Positions 47,288 through 58,485 of a DNA stretch of 64,000 bases are shown piece by piece. The position numbers and the translations under genes were made by a program. The DNA is from Mesorhizobium sangaii (GTDB lineage Bacteria; Pseudomonadota; Alphaproteobacteria; Rhizobiales; Rhizobiaceae): NCBI RefSeq assembly GCF_014207355.1, contig NZ_JACHEF010000001.1, positions 1,106,002 through 1,170,001 of the forward strand, written 5' to 3'. The notes beneath the pieces were generated by a model. It saw only the letters and a list, made by a program, of their open reading frames with translations, was not told the origin of the DNA and did not search any database. Position 1 is the first letter of the stretch; every line of letters starts with the position of its first letter.

Positions 47288-47758
47288 ATGGCAAAACGTA
47301 GTGCGGGGTTGCTGATCTACCGCCGTGACGACGGCGGTTTCCGGGTGCTGCTGGTCCATCCAGGCGGACCGTTCTGGGCGAAGAAGGACGATGGTGCGTG
47401 GTCGATACCGAAGGGCCTCGTTGACGAGAACGAGGACGAGTTGACGGCGGCGCAGCGCGAGACCGAGGAAGAGCTCGGCTTCAAGGTCGATGGTCCCTTC
47501 GCGCGGCTCGGCGACTACAGGCAGCCGGGCGGAAAGATCGTCGTGGCATGGTCCGTCGAAGCGCGTATCGACATCGATGTGACCGCGATCAGGAGCAACA
47601 CTTTCAGCATGGAATGGCCGCCAAGGTCGGGATCGATGAAGGAATTCCCGGAAGTCGACAGGGCCGGATGGTTCACCTTGCCCGAGGCTGAGGTCAAGAT
47701 CCTCAAGGGGCAGCGGCCGATGCTGTCGGATCTTGCCAGGCAGCAAGACGCCGAATGA
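47288..47758 (+). CDS. Nudix hydrolase
   Basis: A 156-residue single-domain protein. The Nudix box is complete: G-LVDEN-E-DELTAAQ-RETEEELG (G-x5-E-x7-R-E-U-x-E-E-x-G), between strands KKDDGAWSIPKG and FARLGDYRQPGG. It should hydrolyse a nucleoside diphosphate linked to another group. The long insertion WPPRSGSMKEFPEVDRAGWFTLPEA is typical of the YtkD/Ap4A-like or mutT-like group. It is convergent with pobA (21-nt gap). Confidence 0.87.
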   Translation: MAKRSAGLLIYRRDDGGFRVLLVHPGGPFWAKKDDGAWSIPKGLVDENEDELTAAQRETEEELGFKVDGPFARLGDYRQPGGKIVVAWSVEARIDIDVTAIRSNTFSMEWPPRSGSMKEFPEVDRAGWFTLPEAEVKILKGQRPMLSDLARQQDAE

Positions 47759-47779
47759 CGATCGCCGGCGGTGCGGCCC

Positions 47780-50004
<2,225 letters not shown>

Positions 50005-50016
50005 GGCGCGGGCCTC

Positions 50017-50634
50017 CTAGCTGTCGAAGAAGACCGTTTCCTTCTCCCCCTGGAGATGGACGTCGAAGACATAGATATCGCCCTTGCGCTCGGCGATCAG
50101 TGTCGGCACACGAACGCGGTGCTCGATGCGCGCCAGGATCGGATCCTGCCCATTGGCCTCTTCCTCGTCGGAAAAATACAGCCGCGTGTGCAGGCCGAGA
50201 TTGATGCCGCGGGCGACGATCCAGAGCGTGATGTGCGGCGCCATCAGGCGGCCATCGCTGAACGGCACGCGGCCCGGCTTGATCGTGTCGAACGTGCACA
50301 GGCCGGTGTCCATGTCGGTCGGGCAGCGGCCCCAGCCGATGAAATTCGGATCGGCCGTGCCGCGCAGTTCCGCCGGCGAATTGTAGAGCCCGTTCGCATC
50401 CGCCTGCCAGATCTCGACCAGCGCGTCCTTGAGCGGCGTGCCGGTGCCGTCGAGCACCCGGATGCGCAGGCCGATGCGCTCGCCCCTGGTCTTGTCGTTG
50501 ACCATGGCCGCACCAAGATCGTTCGGGTAGACGTCGCCGATGCCGCAGAAATTCGGCGTCAGCCCGATATGGACGTAGGGTCCTGCGGTCTGCGAAGGGC
50601 TTTCTCTGAGCCGGTCGAGCGACTGGGCCATCAA
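50017..50634 (-). CDS. pcaG: Protocatechuate 3,4-dioxygenase, alpha subunit
   Basis: A 205-residue intradiol dioxygenase subunit. [16 protein letters not shown] begins the family pattern. [17 protein letters not shown] matches the ligand-tyrosine strand region, but the subunit carries no iron. [37 protein letters not shown] and [16 protein letters not shown] close it. It forms the (alpha-beta-Fe) protomers with PcaH and cleaves protocatechuate between the hydroxyls. It overlaps pcaH by 4 nt. Confidence 0.94.
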   Translation of the reverse strand: MMAQSLDRLRESPSQTAGPYVHIGLTPNFCGIGDVYPNDLGAAMVNDKTRGERIGLRIRVLDGTGTPLKDALVEIWQADANGLYNSPAELRGTADPNFIGWGRCPTDMDTGLCTFDTIKPGRVPFSDGRLMAPHITLWIVARGINLGLHTRLYFSDEEEANGQDPILARIEHRVRVPTLIAERKGDIYVFDVHLQGEKETVFFDS

Positions 50635-51386
50635 TTGCCCTCCAGCCTGTTTTCGAACAGCGAGGAGCGGCGCCCGCGCAGCACGATGTCGAACTTGTAG
50701 GCGCGCGCGTCGAAAGGGATCGTCGCCTGCATGTCGAGCGCGGCGATCAGCGTTTCGATGGCTGCCTTGTCGGGAATGCCGCGCGCGATCGGGCAGCGCC
50801 AGATCAGCGGGTCGCCCTCGAAATACATCTGCGTGATCAGCCGTTGCGCGAAGCCATGGCCGAAGACCGAAAAATGGATGTGCGAAGGCCGCCAGTCGTT
50901 CGGCCCGTTCGGCCAGGGATAGGGACCGGGCTTGACGGTGCGAAAGGCATAGCCGCCGTCCTCACCGGTGATGGCGCGGCCGCAGCCGCCGAAATTCGGG
51001 TCGAGCGGCGCCAGATAGCTGTCCTTCTTGTGGCGGTAGCGGCCACCGGCATTGGCTTGCCAGAATTCGAGCAGCGCGCCGGGTACGCCAACGCCGCGTT
51101 CGTCGAGCACCCGCCCATGGACGATGATCCGCTCGCCGATGGCGCTCTCGCCGGGTCTGGCGAAATTGTGGATCAGGTCGGCATCGAGTTCTCCGAGCAT
51201 GGCGTGACCGAAGACCGGGCCTGCAATCTCAGACATCGTGTTGTCGAAGGCGAGCAGCGCCTTCTGCGGCGAACGCAGCACGGAAGTCTTGTAGTTCGGC
51301 GTCAGCGCCGGCGGATGCCATGTCCGGTCGCGCTGGAAGAAGGCGCCGGTCTCGGGCCTCCGGTTCGATCCGGACTCAGCGGGCAT
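50631..51386 (-). CDS. pcaH: Protocatechuate 3,4-dioxygenase, beta subunit
   Basis: A 251-residue iron-bearing subunit. [20 protein letters not shown] and [25 protein letters not shown] hold the Tyr and His ligands of the non-haem Fe(III). [17 protein letters not shown] and [16 protein letters not shown] are strongly conserved. The N-terminus is longer than that of PcaG, as is usual. ATG 51386 overlaps pcaC by 11 nt. A longer frame to 51554 only mirrors pcaC. Confidence 0.95.
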   Translation of the reverse strand: MPAESGSNRRPETGAFFQRDRTWHPPALTPNYKTSVLRSPQKALLAFDNTMSEIAGPVFGHAMLGELDADLIHNFARPGESAIGERIIVHGRVLDERGVGVPGALLEFWQANAGGRYRHKKDSYLAPLDPNFGGCGRAITGEDGGYAFRTVKPGPYPWPNGPNDWRPSHIHFSVFGHGFAQRLITQMYFEGDPLIWRCPIARGIPDKAAIETLIAALDMQATIPFDARAYKFDIVLRGRRSSLFENRLEGN

Positions 51387-51783
51387 CCTTGGCTCCGTCC
51401 ATTTCCGAAAACACGTCCTTGGCGATCTTGAAGGCACGGTTGGCGGCCGGCACGCCGGCATAGATGGCGACATGCAGGAACGCTTCGCAGATGTCGTCGC
51501 GCGAGGCACCGGTGTTGGCGGTGGCGCGCACATGCATGGCGACCTCCTCATCATGGCCGAGTGCTGCCAGCAGCGCCAGCGTGACGATCGAGCGCTCGCG
51601 CTTGGTGAAGCCCGGCCGTGCCCACACCGTTCCCCAGGCGGCCTCGGTGATCAGTTCCTGGAAGGGCTGGTCGAAATCGGTCGCGGCGACCTCGGCCCGA
51701 TCGACATGGCGGTCGCCGAGCACGGATCGCCGTACGCCGAGGCCTGTGCGATATCTGGCGGCGTTGCCGGGGACTTCATCCAT
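51376..51783 (-). CDS. pcaC: 4-carboxymuconolactone decarboxylase
   Basis: A 135-residue AhpD-like helical protein that decarboxylates 4-carboxymuconolactone to beta-ketoadipate enol-lactone. [37 protein letters not shown] and [24 protein letters not shown], then the conserved His in [18 protein letters not shown], match the family. ATG 51783 overlaps pcaD by 8 nt. ATG 51804 would add seven residues. Confidence 0.94.
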   Translation of the reverse strand: MDEVPGNAARYRTGLGVRRSVLGDRHVDRAEVAATDFDQPFQELITEAAWGTVWARPGFTKRERSIVTLALLAALGHDEEVAMHVRATANTGASRDDICEAFLHVAIYAGVPAANRAFKIAKDVFSEMDGAKDAR

Positions 51784-52585
51784 GGGTTTCGGCTCCAAGG
51801 GCAAGCGATGCGATAAAATGGCGGATCAAGGCGACAAGTGCTTCGGGCTGTTCGATACAAGGAATATGTCCGGCGTCGCGGATGATCTCGAAGCGCGCGC
51901 CGGGAATGAGAGCGGCCAGCGAGCGGACAAGGTCGGGTGGCGTCGAGCCGTCCTGGTCGCCGGCGATACAAAGCGTCGGTACGGAAATACGGCGCGCGGC
52001 CTCGGTGAAATCGGCATCGCGAACGGCCGCGCATGTCCCGAGATAGCCTGCGAGCGCCTGCCTGGTCAGCATGTTCCAGTAGCCGTCGAGCTCGGCTGAA
52101 CGCGTTGCGTGGAAGCCGGGTGTGAACCACACTTTGAGCACCCCATCGGCAATCTCCTGGATCCCCTTGCTTTCGACCGTTGCGATGCGCGTGTTCCAGC
52201 TGTCCATGGTGCCAATCTTTTGGGCCGTATCGCAGAGGATCAGACCTTCGACGCCTTCGGGGCGCCTGGCATGGAACCCCTGCGCAATCAGACCGCCGAC
52301 CGACAGGCCGCACAACACCACCTTGCCAAGACCGAAGTGATCGATGAGGCCGCAGAGATCATCGACGTGGTCGTCGATCGACCTGATGTCGCCGATATCG
52401 GAGAGCCCGTGGCCGCGCTTGTCGTAGACCAGCAGCGGCATTTCCCCGCCCAGGATCGACAGGACCTGGTCCCAGATCCGGAAGTCGGTGCCGAGCGAAT
52501 TGATGAACACGATCGGGCGCGCACTGCCGTTCGCCTCGACGTGACGGTGGTGCAGCGTGATGCCGCCGATGGTGACGAATGGCAC
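51776..52585 (-). CDS. pcaD: 3-oxoadipate enol-lactone hydrolase
   Basis: A 269-residue alpha/beta-hydrolase that opens the enol-lactone to beta-ketoadipate. The oxyanion strand is IVFINSLGTDFRIWDQV, the nucleophile elbow GLSVGGLIAQG, the acid in AGDQDGSTPP, and the His in RDAGHIPCIEQPEAL. It is the first gene of the pcaDCHGB-pobA operon. Start GTG 52585 is supported by GGAGG 9 nt upstream. An ATG at 52621 would lie in the promoter repeat. Confidence 0.93.
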   Translation of the reverse strand: MPFVTIGGITLHHRHVEANGSARPIVFINSLGTDFRIWDQVLSILGGEMPLLVYDKRGHGLSDIGDIRSIDDHVDDLCGLIDHFGLGKVVLCGLSVGGLIAQGFHARRPEGVEGLILCDTAQKIGTMDSWNTRIATVESKGIQEIADGVLKVWFTPGFHATRSAELDGYWNMLTRQALAGYLGTCAAVRDADFTEAARRISVPTLCIAGDQDGSTPPDLVRSLAALIPGARFEIIRDAGHIPCIEQPEALVALIRHFIASLALGAETHG

Positions 52586-52620
52586 GATTTCGATCCTCCA
52601 TCTCCACATTGCACAAGGCA

Positions 52621-52671
52621 TTTGGTTCGGTAAAATGATATTTTGTGCCGTTTCATTAACTCAGGGGTTAT
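52621..52671 (-). promoter_or_regulatory. pcaD promoter cassette with PcaQ-type box
   Basis: Read on the minus strand, a LysR-type palindrome ATAACC-CCTG-AGTTAA (52671-52656) is followed by a conserved tract with AAAATATCATTTTACCGA. The whole 50-bp block (52670-52621) recurs at 53644-53693, plus strand, with 44/50 identity. The box fits the PcaQ site known from Sinorhizobium (ATAACC-N4-GGTTAA, from memory). Confidence 0.75.
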
Positions 52672-52678
52672 CAGATCC

Positions 52679-53596
52679 ATGTCCGAGAGCCGCATCCGGT
52701 TCCGTCACCTGCAGGCATTCCTGGAAGTTGCACGGCAGGGCAGCGTGGCGAGGGCGGCCGATTTGCTGCATGTCAGTCCACCGGCGGTGACCAAGACGTT
52801 GCGCGAACTGGAAGAGGCGCTGGGCGTCGCGATGGTCGAACGCGATGGCCGCGGCATCAGGCTGACGCGCATCGGCGAGATCTTCCTTCGCCATGCCGGC
52901 ACGGCAATTACGGCGCTCAAGCAAGGCGTCGATTCCGTCCGGCAGGACGGGGCGATCAACCGGCACCCGATCCGCATCGGCGCGCTGCCGACGGTGTCGG
53001 CGCGGGTGATGCCGCTTGCCATGACCCTGTTCCTCAAGGAGGGCACGGGGGCGGCGATCAAGATCGTCACCGGCGAGAACGCGGTGCTGCTCGAACAATT
53101 GCGCACCGGCGCGCTCGATCTCGTTGTCGGGCGGCTGGCCGCGCCGGAGAACATGACCGGCTTCTTCTTCGAGCACCTCTACTCCGAACAGGTGCTGTTC
53201 GTGGTGCGAGCGGGACATCCACTGCTTGATCCCGAACAGGACGTGTTCGCGCGCCTCGACGAGTTCCCGATGCTGATGCCGACGCGGGAATCCGTCATCC
53301 GTCCCTTCGTCGACCGGCTGTTCATCACCAACGGCATGACCGCGCCGGCAACCGAGATCGAAACCGTCTCGGACTCCTTCGGCCGCGCCTTCCTGCGGCA
53401 GAGCAATGCCGTCTGGATCATTTCGGCCGGCGTCGTCGCCAACGAACTCGGCAGCGGCGCCTTCGTCGCCTTGCCGGTCAACACCGAGGAAACCAAGGGC
53501 CCGGTCGGCCTGACGATGCGGACCGACACCGCGCCCTCGCCGGCCTTCTCCATCCTGCTGCAGACCATCCGCGAAGCGGCAAGGCAAGGCAGCTGA
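52679..53596 (+). CDS. pcaQ: LysR-type regulator of the beta-ketoadipate pathway
   Basis: A 305-residue LysR protein. The HTH is FRHLQAFLEVARQGSVARAADLLHVSPPAVTKTLRELEEALG. The inducer domain begins IRIGALPTVSARVMPLAM and has TGALDLVVGRLAAPENMTGFFFEHLYSEQ. It activates the divergent pca operon when the pathway lactone accumulates, as known for PcaQ of Agrobacterium and Sinorhizobium. ATG 52679 lies beside the PcaQ box. The box also faces its own gene, which suggests autoregulation. Confidence 0.92.
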   Translation: MSESRIRFRHLQAFLEVARQGSVARAADLLHVSPPAVTKTLRELEEALGVAMVERDGRGIRLTRIGEIFLRHAGTAITALKQGVDSVRQDGAINRHPIRIGALPTVSARVMPLAMTLFLKEGTGAAIKIVTGENAVLLEQLRTGALDLVVGRLAAPENMTGFFFEHLYSEQVLFVVRAGHPLLDPEQDVFARLDEFPMLMPTRESVIRPFVDRLFITNGMTAPATEIETVSDSFGRAFLRQSNAVWIISAGVVANELGSGAFVALPVNTEETKGPVGLTMRTDTAPSPAFSILLQTIREAARQGS

Positions 53597-53642
53597 CGCC
53601 TCGGAACATTCCAACCGGACGTCGCCTCGGCTGCAGAATTCA

Positions 53643-53693
53643 CTAACCCATAGGTTAATGAAACACCGCAAAATATCATTTTACCGAACCAAA
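53643..53693 (+). promoter_or_regulatory. Transporter-operon promoter cassette with PcaQ-type box
   Basis: CTAACC-CATA-GGTTAA (53643-53658), then ATGAAAC and the conserved CAAAATATCATTTTACCGAA tract, 50-100 nt before the importer genes. It repeats the pcaD promoter cassette in the same orientation relative to its operon. Confidence 0.78.
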
Positions 53694-53739
53694 CCGGTGG
53701 TGCACTGTGACGATGGAGGAGCCACAGAGGGAGGAAAAC

Positions 53740-55053
53740 ATGACCCACGCCATTGGCAGCAGATCCACCATTCCGGGCCTATCGCGACGCCAGTTCATCG
53801 CCACGTCGATTGCCGGCGGCACGGCGCTCGCGCTTGGCGGCAAGGCCTTTGCTCAAGCCGGCGACACGCTCAAAGTCGGCTTCGTCAGCCCGCGCACCGG
53901 TCCGCTCGCAGGCTTCGGCCAGACCGACGGCTATGTGCTCGATCTGGCCCGCAAGGCGCTGGCCGGTGGCCTCGACTTGGGCGGCAAGAAATACAGCGTC
54001 GAAATCCTCGACCAGGACACGCAGTCCGACCCGTCGCGTGCCGGCCAGTTGGCCAAGGACCTGATCAACAACCAGGCCATCGACCTGATGCTGGCGGTGT
54101 CGACGCCCGAGGTGATCAACCCGGTGGCCGACGCCTGTGAAGCCGCCGGCGTGCCGTGCCTGTCGACGGTGATGCCTTGGGAGGCCTGGTACTTCGGCCG
54201 CGGCGCCAAGCCCGGCGCGCCCTCGCCGTTCAAATGGACCTATCATTTCGGCTTTGGCGTCGGCGAGTTCTTCAAGACCTACATCTCGCAATGGAACCTG
54301 ATCGAGACCAACAAGAAGGTCGGCGTCATGTATCCGAACGACGCCGACGGCAACGCCATCCGCGCCAATCTGGCGCCACTGCTGGCCAAGCAAGGGTTTA
54401 CGATCGTCGACCCCGGCGCCTATGAAACCGGCACCACCGACTATTCCTCGCAGATCGCGTTGTTCAAGCAGGAAGGCGTCGAGATCTTCAATTCCTTCCC
54501 GATCCCGCCGGACTTCGCAGCGTTCTGGCGTCAGGCGGCACAGCAAGGGCTGATCAAGCAGATCAAGATCTGCCAGGTCGCCAAGACCGGCCTGTTCCCG
54601 TCTGACATCGAAGCGCTCGGCGATCTCGGCATGAAGATTTCGAGCGCCGCCTACTGGCACAAGGCCTTCCCGTACAAATCGCCGCTGACCGGCGTTTCGG
54701 GAACCGAACTGGCGGACGGCTATGAGGCGGCGAGCGGCAAGCAGTGGACGCAGCAGCTCGGCGCCTCGATGTCGTTGCTCGACGCCGGCTTCGAAGCGCT
54801 GAAGGCAAGCAGCGACGCCAAGGACAAGGCGGCGGTGGCCAAGGCGCTGAGCCAGCTCAAGACCGAGACGATGATCGGCAAGGTCGACTTCACCAGCGGC
54901 CCAGTGGCCAATGTCTCGCCCGGCCCGATCATCGGCACGCAATGGGTGGCCGCCAAGGAGGGAGCCAAGTTCCCGCTCGATTATGTGGTGACCGAGAATG
55001 CCACGGACCCGAAAGTGCCCGTCGAAGCCAAGCTTCTGCCTTACAACGGCTGA
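53740..55053 (+). CDS. Branched-chain-type ABC transporter, substrate-binding protein (probable aromatic acid binder)
   Basis: A 437-residue periplasmic protein of the Peripla_BP_6 family. The signal peptide begins SRRQFIATSIAGGTALALGG, with a twin-arginine motif and cleavage near AFAQ-A. The mature start LKVGFVSPRTGPLAGFGQTDGY, KYSVEILDQDTQSDPSRA and PADACEAAGVPCLSTVMPW are family patterns. In Sinorhizobium PcaQ also controls a protocatechuate-inducible importer, so this is the likely homologue (pcaM-like). ATG 53740 has AGGGAGGA upstream. An in-frame ATG at 53707 is less likely. Confidence 0.87.
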   Translation: MTHAIGSRSTIPGLSRRQFIATSIAGGTALALGGKAFAQAGDTLKVGFVSPRTGPLAGFGQTDGYVLDLARKALAGGLDLGGKKYSVEILDQDTQSDPSRAGQLAKDLINNQAIDLMLAVSTPEVINPVADACEAAGVPCLSTVMPWEAWYFGRGAKPGAPSPFKWTYHFGFGVGEFFKTYISQWNLIETNKKVGVMYPNDADGNAIRANLAPLLAKQGFTIVDPGAYETGTTDYSSQIALFKQEGVEIFNSFPIPPDFAAFWRQAAQQGLIKQIKICQVAKTGLFPSDIEALGDLGMKISSAAYWHKAFPYKSPLTGVSGTELADGYEAASGKQWTQQLGASMSLLDAGFEALKASSDAKDKAAVAKALSQLKTETMIGKVDFTSGPVANVSPGPIIGTQWVAAKEGAKFPLDYVVTENATDPKVPVEAKLLPYNG

Positions 55054-55077
55054 TGGACCGCTGACGAGGATCGCCTG

Positions 55078-55818
55078 GTGACCCATCCGCAACAACAGGC
55101 GATCCTCGCCGCCGCCGGTATCCACAAGCGCTTCGGCGCACTTGTGGTGCTGGATGCAGTCGACTTCACCATGGCCGCCGACGAGGCGGTCGGTATTGTC
55201 GGCCCGAACGGGGCTGGCAAGACCACGCTGCTCAGCGTGCTGGCCGGGGCCTTTCCACCAAGCTCGGGCACGGTAAGCTTCAGGGGCGGCGACGTGACGC
55301 CGCTGTCGGCGACGCAGCGTTGCCGGCTCGGCCTGGTGCGCACGCACCAGGTGCCAAAACCGTTCAGCGGCATGACCACCTTCGAGAATGTCTTCGTCGC
55401 GGCATCGCATGGCGCCGGCCTCGGCCGCGACGAGGCCTATGAGGAAGCGCTCGGCTCGCTGAAACTGTGCGGCATGCTGGGCGTCGCCAACCGGCGCGCC
55501 GAAACGCTCGGGCTGCTCGACCGCAAGCGGCTGGAACTGGCAAGGGCGCTCGCCGCAAGACCGACACTGCTGCTGCTCGACGAGATCGGCGGCGGCCTGA
55601 CCGATGGCGAAGCCGGCGAACTTGTCGACACGATCAAGGAATTGCGCCGGCGCAAGATCGGCATCGTCTGGATCGAGCACATCGTGCATATCCTGCTGCA
55701 GGTGGCCGAGCGCCTGATCTGCATGGATGCCGGCAAGATCATCGCCGACGGCGAGCCGCAAGCGGTGATGGCCGACCCCGAGGTCGTGCGCGCCTATGTT
55801 GGCGGAGGCCCGAAATGA
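55078..55818 (+). CDS. ABC transporter ATPase, LivG type
   Basis: A 246-residue ATP-binding subunit. Walker A is GIVGPNGAGKTTLLSVLAG. The Q-loop lies in LVRTHQVPKPFSGMTTFENVFV (the LivG type). The signature is altered: AETLGLLDRKRLELARALA replaces LSxGxQ. Walker B is TLLLLDEIGGGLTD and the H-loop WIEHIVH. The altered signature is common in LivG proteins (LSYGxxR) but is here LGLLDRKR. The start is GTG 55078. It overlaps the LivF-type gene by 4 nt. Confidence 0.87.
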   Translation: MTHPQQQAILAAAGIHKRFGALVVLDAVDFTMAADEAVGIVGPNGAGKTTLLSVLAGAFPPSSGTVSFRGGDVTPLSATQRCRLGLVRTHQVPKPFSGMTTFENVFVAASHGAGLGRDEAYEEALGSLKLCGMLGVANRRAETLGLLDRKRLELARALAARPTLLLLDEIGGGLTDGEAGELVDTIKELRRRKIGIVWIEHIVHILLQVAERLICMDAGKIIADGEPQAVMADPEVVRAYVGGGPK

Positions 55819-56543
55819 GCCTGCTGTCGGTCGAGAACCTGGTTGTCCGGCACGGCCTGCTGCAGGCAGTGCGCGGGGTGAGCTTCACGATCGAACGCGG
55901 CGAGACGCTGGCGCTGGTCGGTGCCAATGGCGCCGGCAAGACGACGCTGCTGCGGGCGATCGCCGGGGCGCATCAGCCGGCGGCCGGCCGCCTGCTGCTG
56001 GACGGCGCCAACCTCACCAGCGTGCCGTCGCACAGGCGTGTCGGAATGGGCATCGCGCTGGTGCCGGAGGGACGCAAACTGTTCGTGCAGATGACGGTCG
56101 AGGAAAACCTCCTGCTCGGCAGGACCGCCGGCCGGCCGGGCGACTGGAGCGTCGACAAGGTGTTGGATATGTTCCCCAACCTGAAACCGCGCCGCCATGC
56201 CAGGACGGGCCATCTCTCGGGCGGCGAGCAGCAGGCGACGGCGATCGGCCGGGCCTTGATGAGCAACCCCGAACTGCTGCTGCTCGACGAGGTTTCGCTC
56301 GGCCTGTCACCACTGATCGTCGACCGTGTCTATGCCGCGCTGCAAGGGCTGATCGCTTCGGGCACGACGATCATCCTGGTCGAACAGGACCTCAACCGCG
56401 CGCTCGCGGTGTCCGACAGGGTCATTTGCATGCTCGAAGGGCGTGTCGCGCTCGAAGGGTCGAGCAAGGCGATTTCGCGCGAAGAGGTGACGAAGGCTTA
56501 TTTCGGCCTGCACCGGAAAAGCAGCGGGAGCGTTCCCGCATGA
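55815..56543 (+). CDS. ABC transporter ATPase, LivF type
   Basis: A 242-residue ATPase subunit. Walker A VGANGAGKTTLLRAIAG, the LivF-type VPEGRKLFVQMTVEENLLLG, signature HLSGGEQQATAIGRAL, Walker B LLLLDEVSLGLSP and the H-loop ILVEQDLNRAL are all intact. It starts in the LivG-type stop (ATGA) and ends in the LivH-type start. With LivG it drives the two permeases that follow. Confidence 0.9.
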   Translation: MSLLSVENLVVRHGLLQAVRGVSFTIERGETLALVGANGAGKTTLLRAIAGAHQPAAGRLLLDGANLTSVPSHRRVGMGIALVPEGRKLFVQMTVEENLLLGRTAGRPGDWSVDKVLDMFPNLKPRRHARTGHLSGGEQQATAIGRALMSNPELLLLDEVSLGLSPLIVDRVYAALQGLIASGTTIILVEQDLNRALAVSDRVICMLEGRVALEGSSKAISREEVTKAYFGLHRKSSGSVPA

Positions 56544-57430
56544 GCAACCAGATCATCCAGGGCATCCTTCTCGGCGGCTACTACGCGCTGATCGCCTGCG
56601 GCCTGTCGTTCATGTTTTCGGTGATGCGCATCATCAACCTCGCCCATGGCAGCCTTGCGGTGTTTTCCGCCTACGCGCTGTGGTGGCTCGCCTCGCGATA
56701 CCATGTCTCGCCCTTTGTCGGCCTGCTCATCGTCCTGCCATTGATGGCGGCGATCGGCTGGGCGCTGCAACGGTTCCTGCTCGAACGCAGCGCGCGCGGC
56801 GGTGCCCTGCTGCCGATCCTGACGACATTCGGCCTGGCCATCGTCATCGACAATCTGCTGTTCGAGCAGTTCGGCGCCGACACGCGTTCGCTGGCGCCCT
56901 ATATCGGCAGTCTGTCCTATGATTCCTGGGAATGGCCAGGCAGCATCTATGTCGGCAAGCTCGCGGTGATGATGTTTGCTACCGCAATTGTCCTGCTCGG
57001 CGGGCTGCAATTGTTCCTCACGCACACCAGGCTTGGCCGCTCGATCCGCGCCACCTCGGAAGATCCCGATACGGCCGGCCTGGTCGGTGTCGATGCCCGC
57101 CGCGCCAACGCCATTGCCGCGGCCATCGCCATGGTCACGGTTGGTCTTGCTGGCGCATTCCTGGGCATGCGCGCCACCTTCGATCCCTATGCCGGCGCGC
57201 CGCAATTGCTGTTCGCCTTCGAGGCGGCGGTGATCGGCGGCGCCGGTTCGCTTTGGGGAACGCTGATCGGCGGTATCGTGCTGGCGCTTGCCCAGACGCT
57301 CGGCGCGCAAGTGCATCCGCAGGGGTTTCTGATCGGCGGCCACGCTGTCTTTCTCGTCGTGCTTTTCGTGCGGCTGTCCGCGTCCGGCCTTGGCCTGCGC
57401 GACCTGCTGCGCCTCGGGAAGACGTCATGA
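56540..57430 (+). CDS. ABC transporter permease, LivH type
   Basis: A 296-residue inner-membrane permease with about eight hydrophobic segments. It opens IIQGILLGGYYALIACGLSFMFSVMRIINLAHGSL (the LivH first helix and NLAHG motif). The EAA-like coupling loop reads TRLGRSIRATSEDPDTAGLVGVDARRANAIA. AVIGGAGSLWGTLIGGIVLALAQTLG is near the end. ATGA overlaps lie on both sides. Confidence 0.9.
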   Translation: MSNQIIQGILLGGYYALIACGLSFMFSVMRIINLAHGSLAVFSAYALWWLASRYHVSPFVGLLIVLPLMAAIGWALQRFLLERSARGGALLPILTTFGLAIVIDNLLFEQFGADTRSLAPYIGSLSYDSWEWPGSIYVGKLAVMMFATAIVLLGGLQLFLTHTRLGRSIRATSEDPDTAGLVGVDARRANAIAAAIAMVTVGLAGAFLGMRATFDPYAGAPQLLFAFEAAVIGGAGSLWGTLIGGIVLALAQTLGAQVHPQGFLIGGHAVFLVVLFVRLSASGLGLRDLLRLGKTS

Positions 57431-58485
57431 GCACTCTCGCCACCATGCCTGTCATCGAGCGCGGCACGGCCACGTCGCGGATCGCGGCGATGGCCGTCGC
57501 CTTAATCATCGCGCTGCTGGCGATTGCACCGCAGTTCCTGTCGGCCGGTTCGGTCGACCGTATGACCGCCCTGTTCATCTATGTGATCCTGGCGGCGATG
57601 TGGAATGCGCTGGCCGGCTTCGGCGGGCTGGTCTCGGTCGGGCAGCAGGTGTTCTTCGGGCTCGGCGCCTATTTCGCCATCCGGCTGGCCGATGCGGGCC
57701 TCAATCCCTTCCTGGCGCTGTTCGCCTCGGGACTTGTCGTCGGCGTGGTGTCTATCCCGCTCTCGCTGTTCATGCTGCGGCTGAGAAATGGCGAGTTCGC
57801 CATCGGCATGTGGGTGATCGCGGCACTGACGCATCTGCTGGTCAATCTCGACCGGCTGGTGCAGGGCGAAACCGGCACCTCGCTGATCTCGCTCAATGTC
57901 TATGATGCCGGCACAAGGCGAGCGACGATCTACTGGCTGGCACTGGCCTCGATGACCGCGCTGCTTGCCATCCTGTTTGGCCTGCTGCGCGGCAGCACGG
58001 GTGCCGCGATCCGCGCGATCCGGGACAATGAGGATGCCGCCGCGTCGGTCGGTGTGCGCGTCACCGGCACCAAGCGGCTGCTGTTCGTGCTTGCCGCCTT
58101 CGGCATCGGCATTGCCGGTGCGTTGTGGCTGGCGACCTCCATCACCTTCCAGCCGAAGACCTACTTCAACGTGCAATGGACCGCCTACATGATCTTCATG
58201 GTGCTGGTCGGCGGCATCGGCACCTTCGAGGGCGCTATTCTCGGCGCGCTGGTGTTCTTCCTCATCGAGACCTGGTTCGGCGGCACCGGCGTCTGGTACC
58301 TGGTCGGACTTGGCGCCACAGCGGTGGTGTTCTCGCTTTTCCTGCCGCGCGGCCTGTGGGGGACGATCGAGGAGCGCTTCGGGCTTCGCCTGCTGCCGGT
58401 CGGTTATCGCGTCAGGCTCGCGGCTGCTGATGACGACGTGACGCCTTCACCACAACAAACCACGATGCATCAGGAAAAGGCATGA
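57427..58485 (+). CDS. ABC transporter permease, LivM type
   Basis: A 352-residue inner-membrane permease. Helices run from ~20, with WNALAGFGGLVSVGQQVFFGLGAYFA (the LivM GxxS/GQ motif), a coupling loop STGAAIRAIRDNEDAAASVGVRVTGTK, and FMVLVGGIGTFEGAILGALVFFLIETWFGG. It has a longer cytoplasmic tail ending TPSPQQTTMHQEKA. It is coupled to LivH and to the SDR gene by 4-nt overlaps. Confidence 0.9.
   Translation: MSTLATMPVIERGTATSRIAAMAVALIIALLAIAPQFLSAGSVDRMTALFIYVILAAMWNALAGFGGLVSVGQQVFFGLGAYFAIRLADAGLNPFLALFASGLVVGVVSIPLSLFMLRLRNGEFAIGMWVIAALTHLLVNLDRLVQGETGTSLISLNVYDAGTRRATIYWLALASMTALLAILFGLLRGSTGAAIRAIRDNEDAAASVGVRVTGTKRLLFVLAAFGIGIAGALWLATSITFQPKTYFNVQWTAYMIFMVLVGGIGTFEGAILGALVFFLIETWFGGTGVWYLVGLGATAVVFSLFLPRGLWGTIEERFGLRLLPVGYRVRLAAADDDVTPSPQQTTMHQEKA

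Noticed and set aside
53779..55761. A 660-codon minus-strand frame across the importer genes
   Set aside because: Low-complexity, histidine/arginine/glutamine-rich translation typical of a shadow; the plus strand encodes clear transporter proteins.
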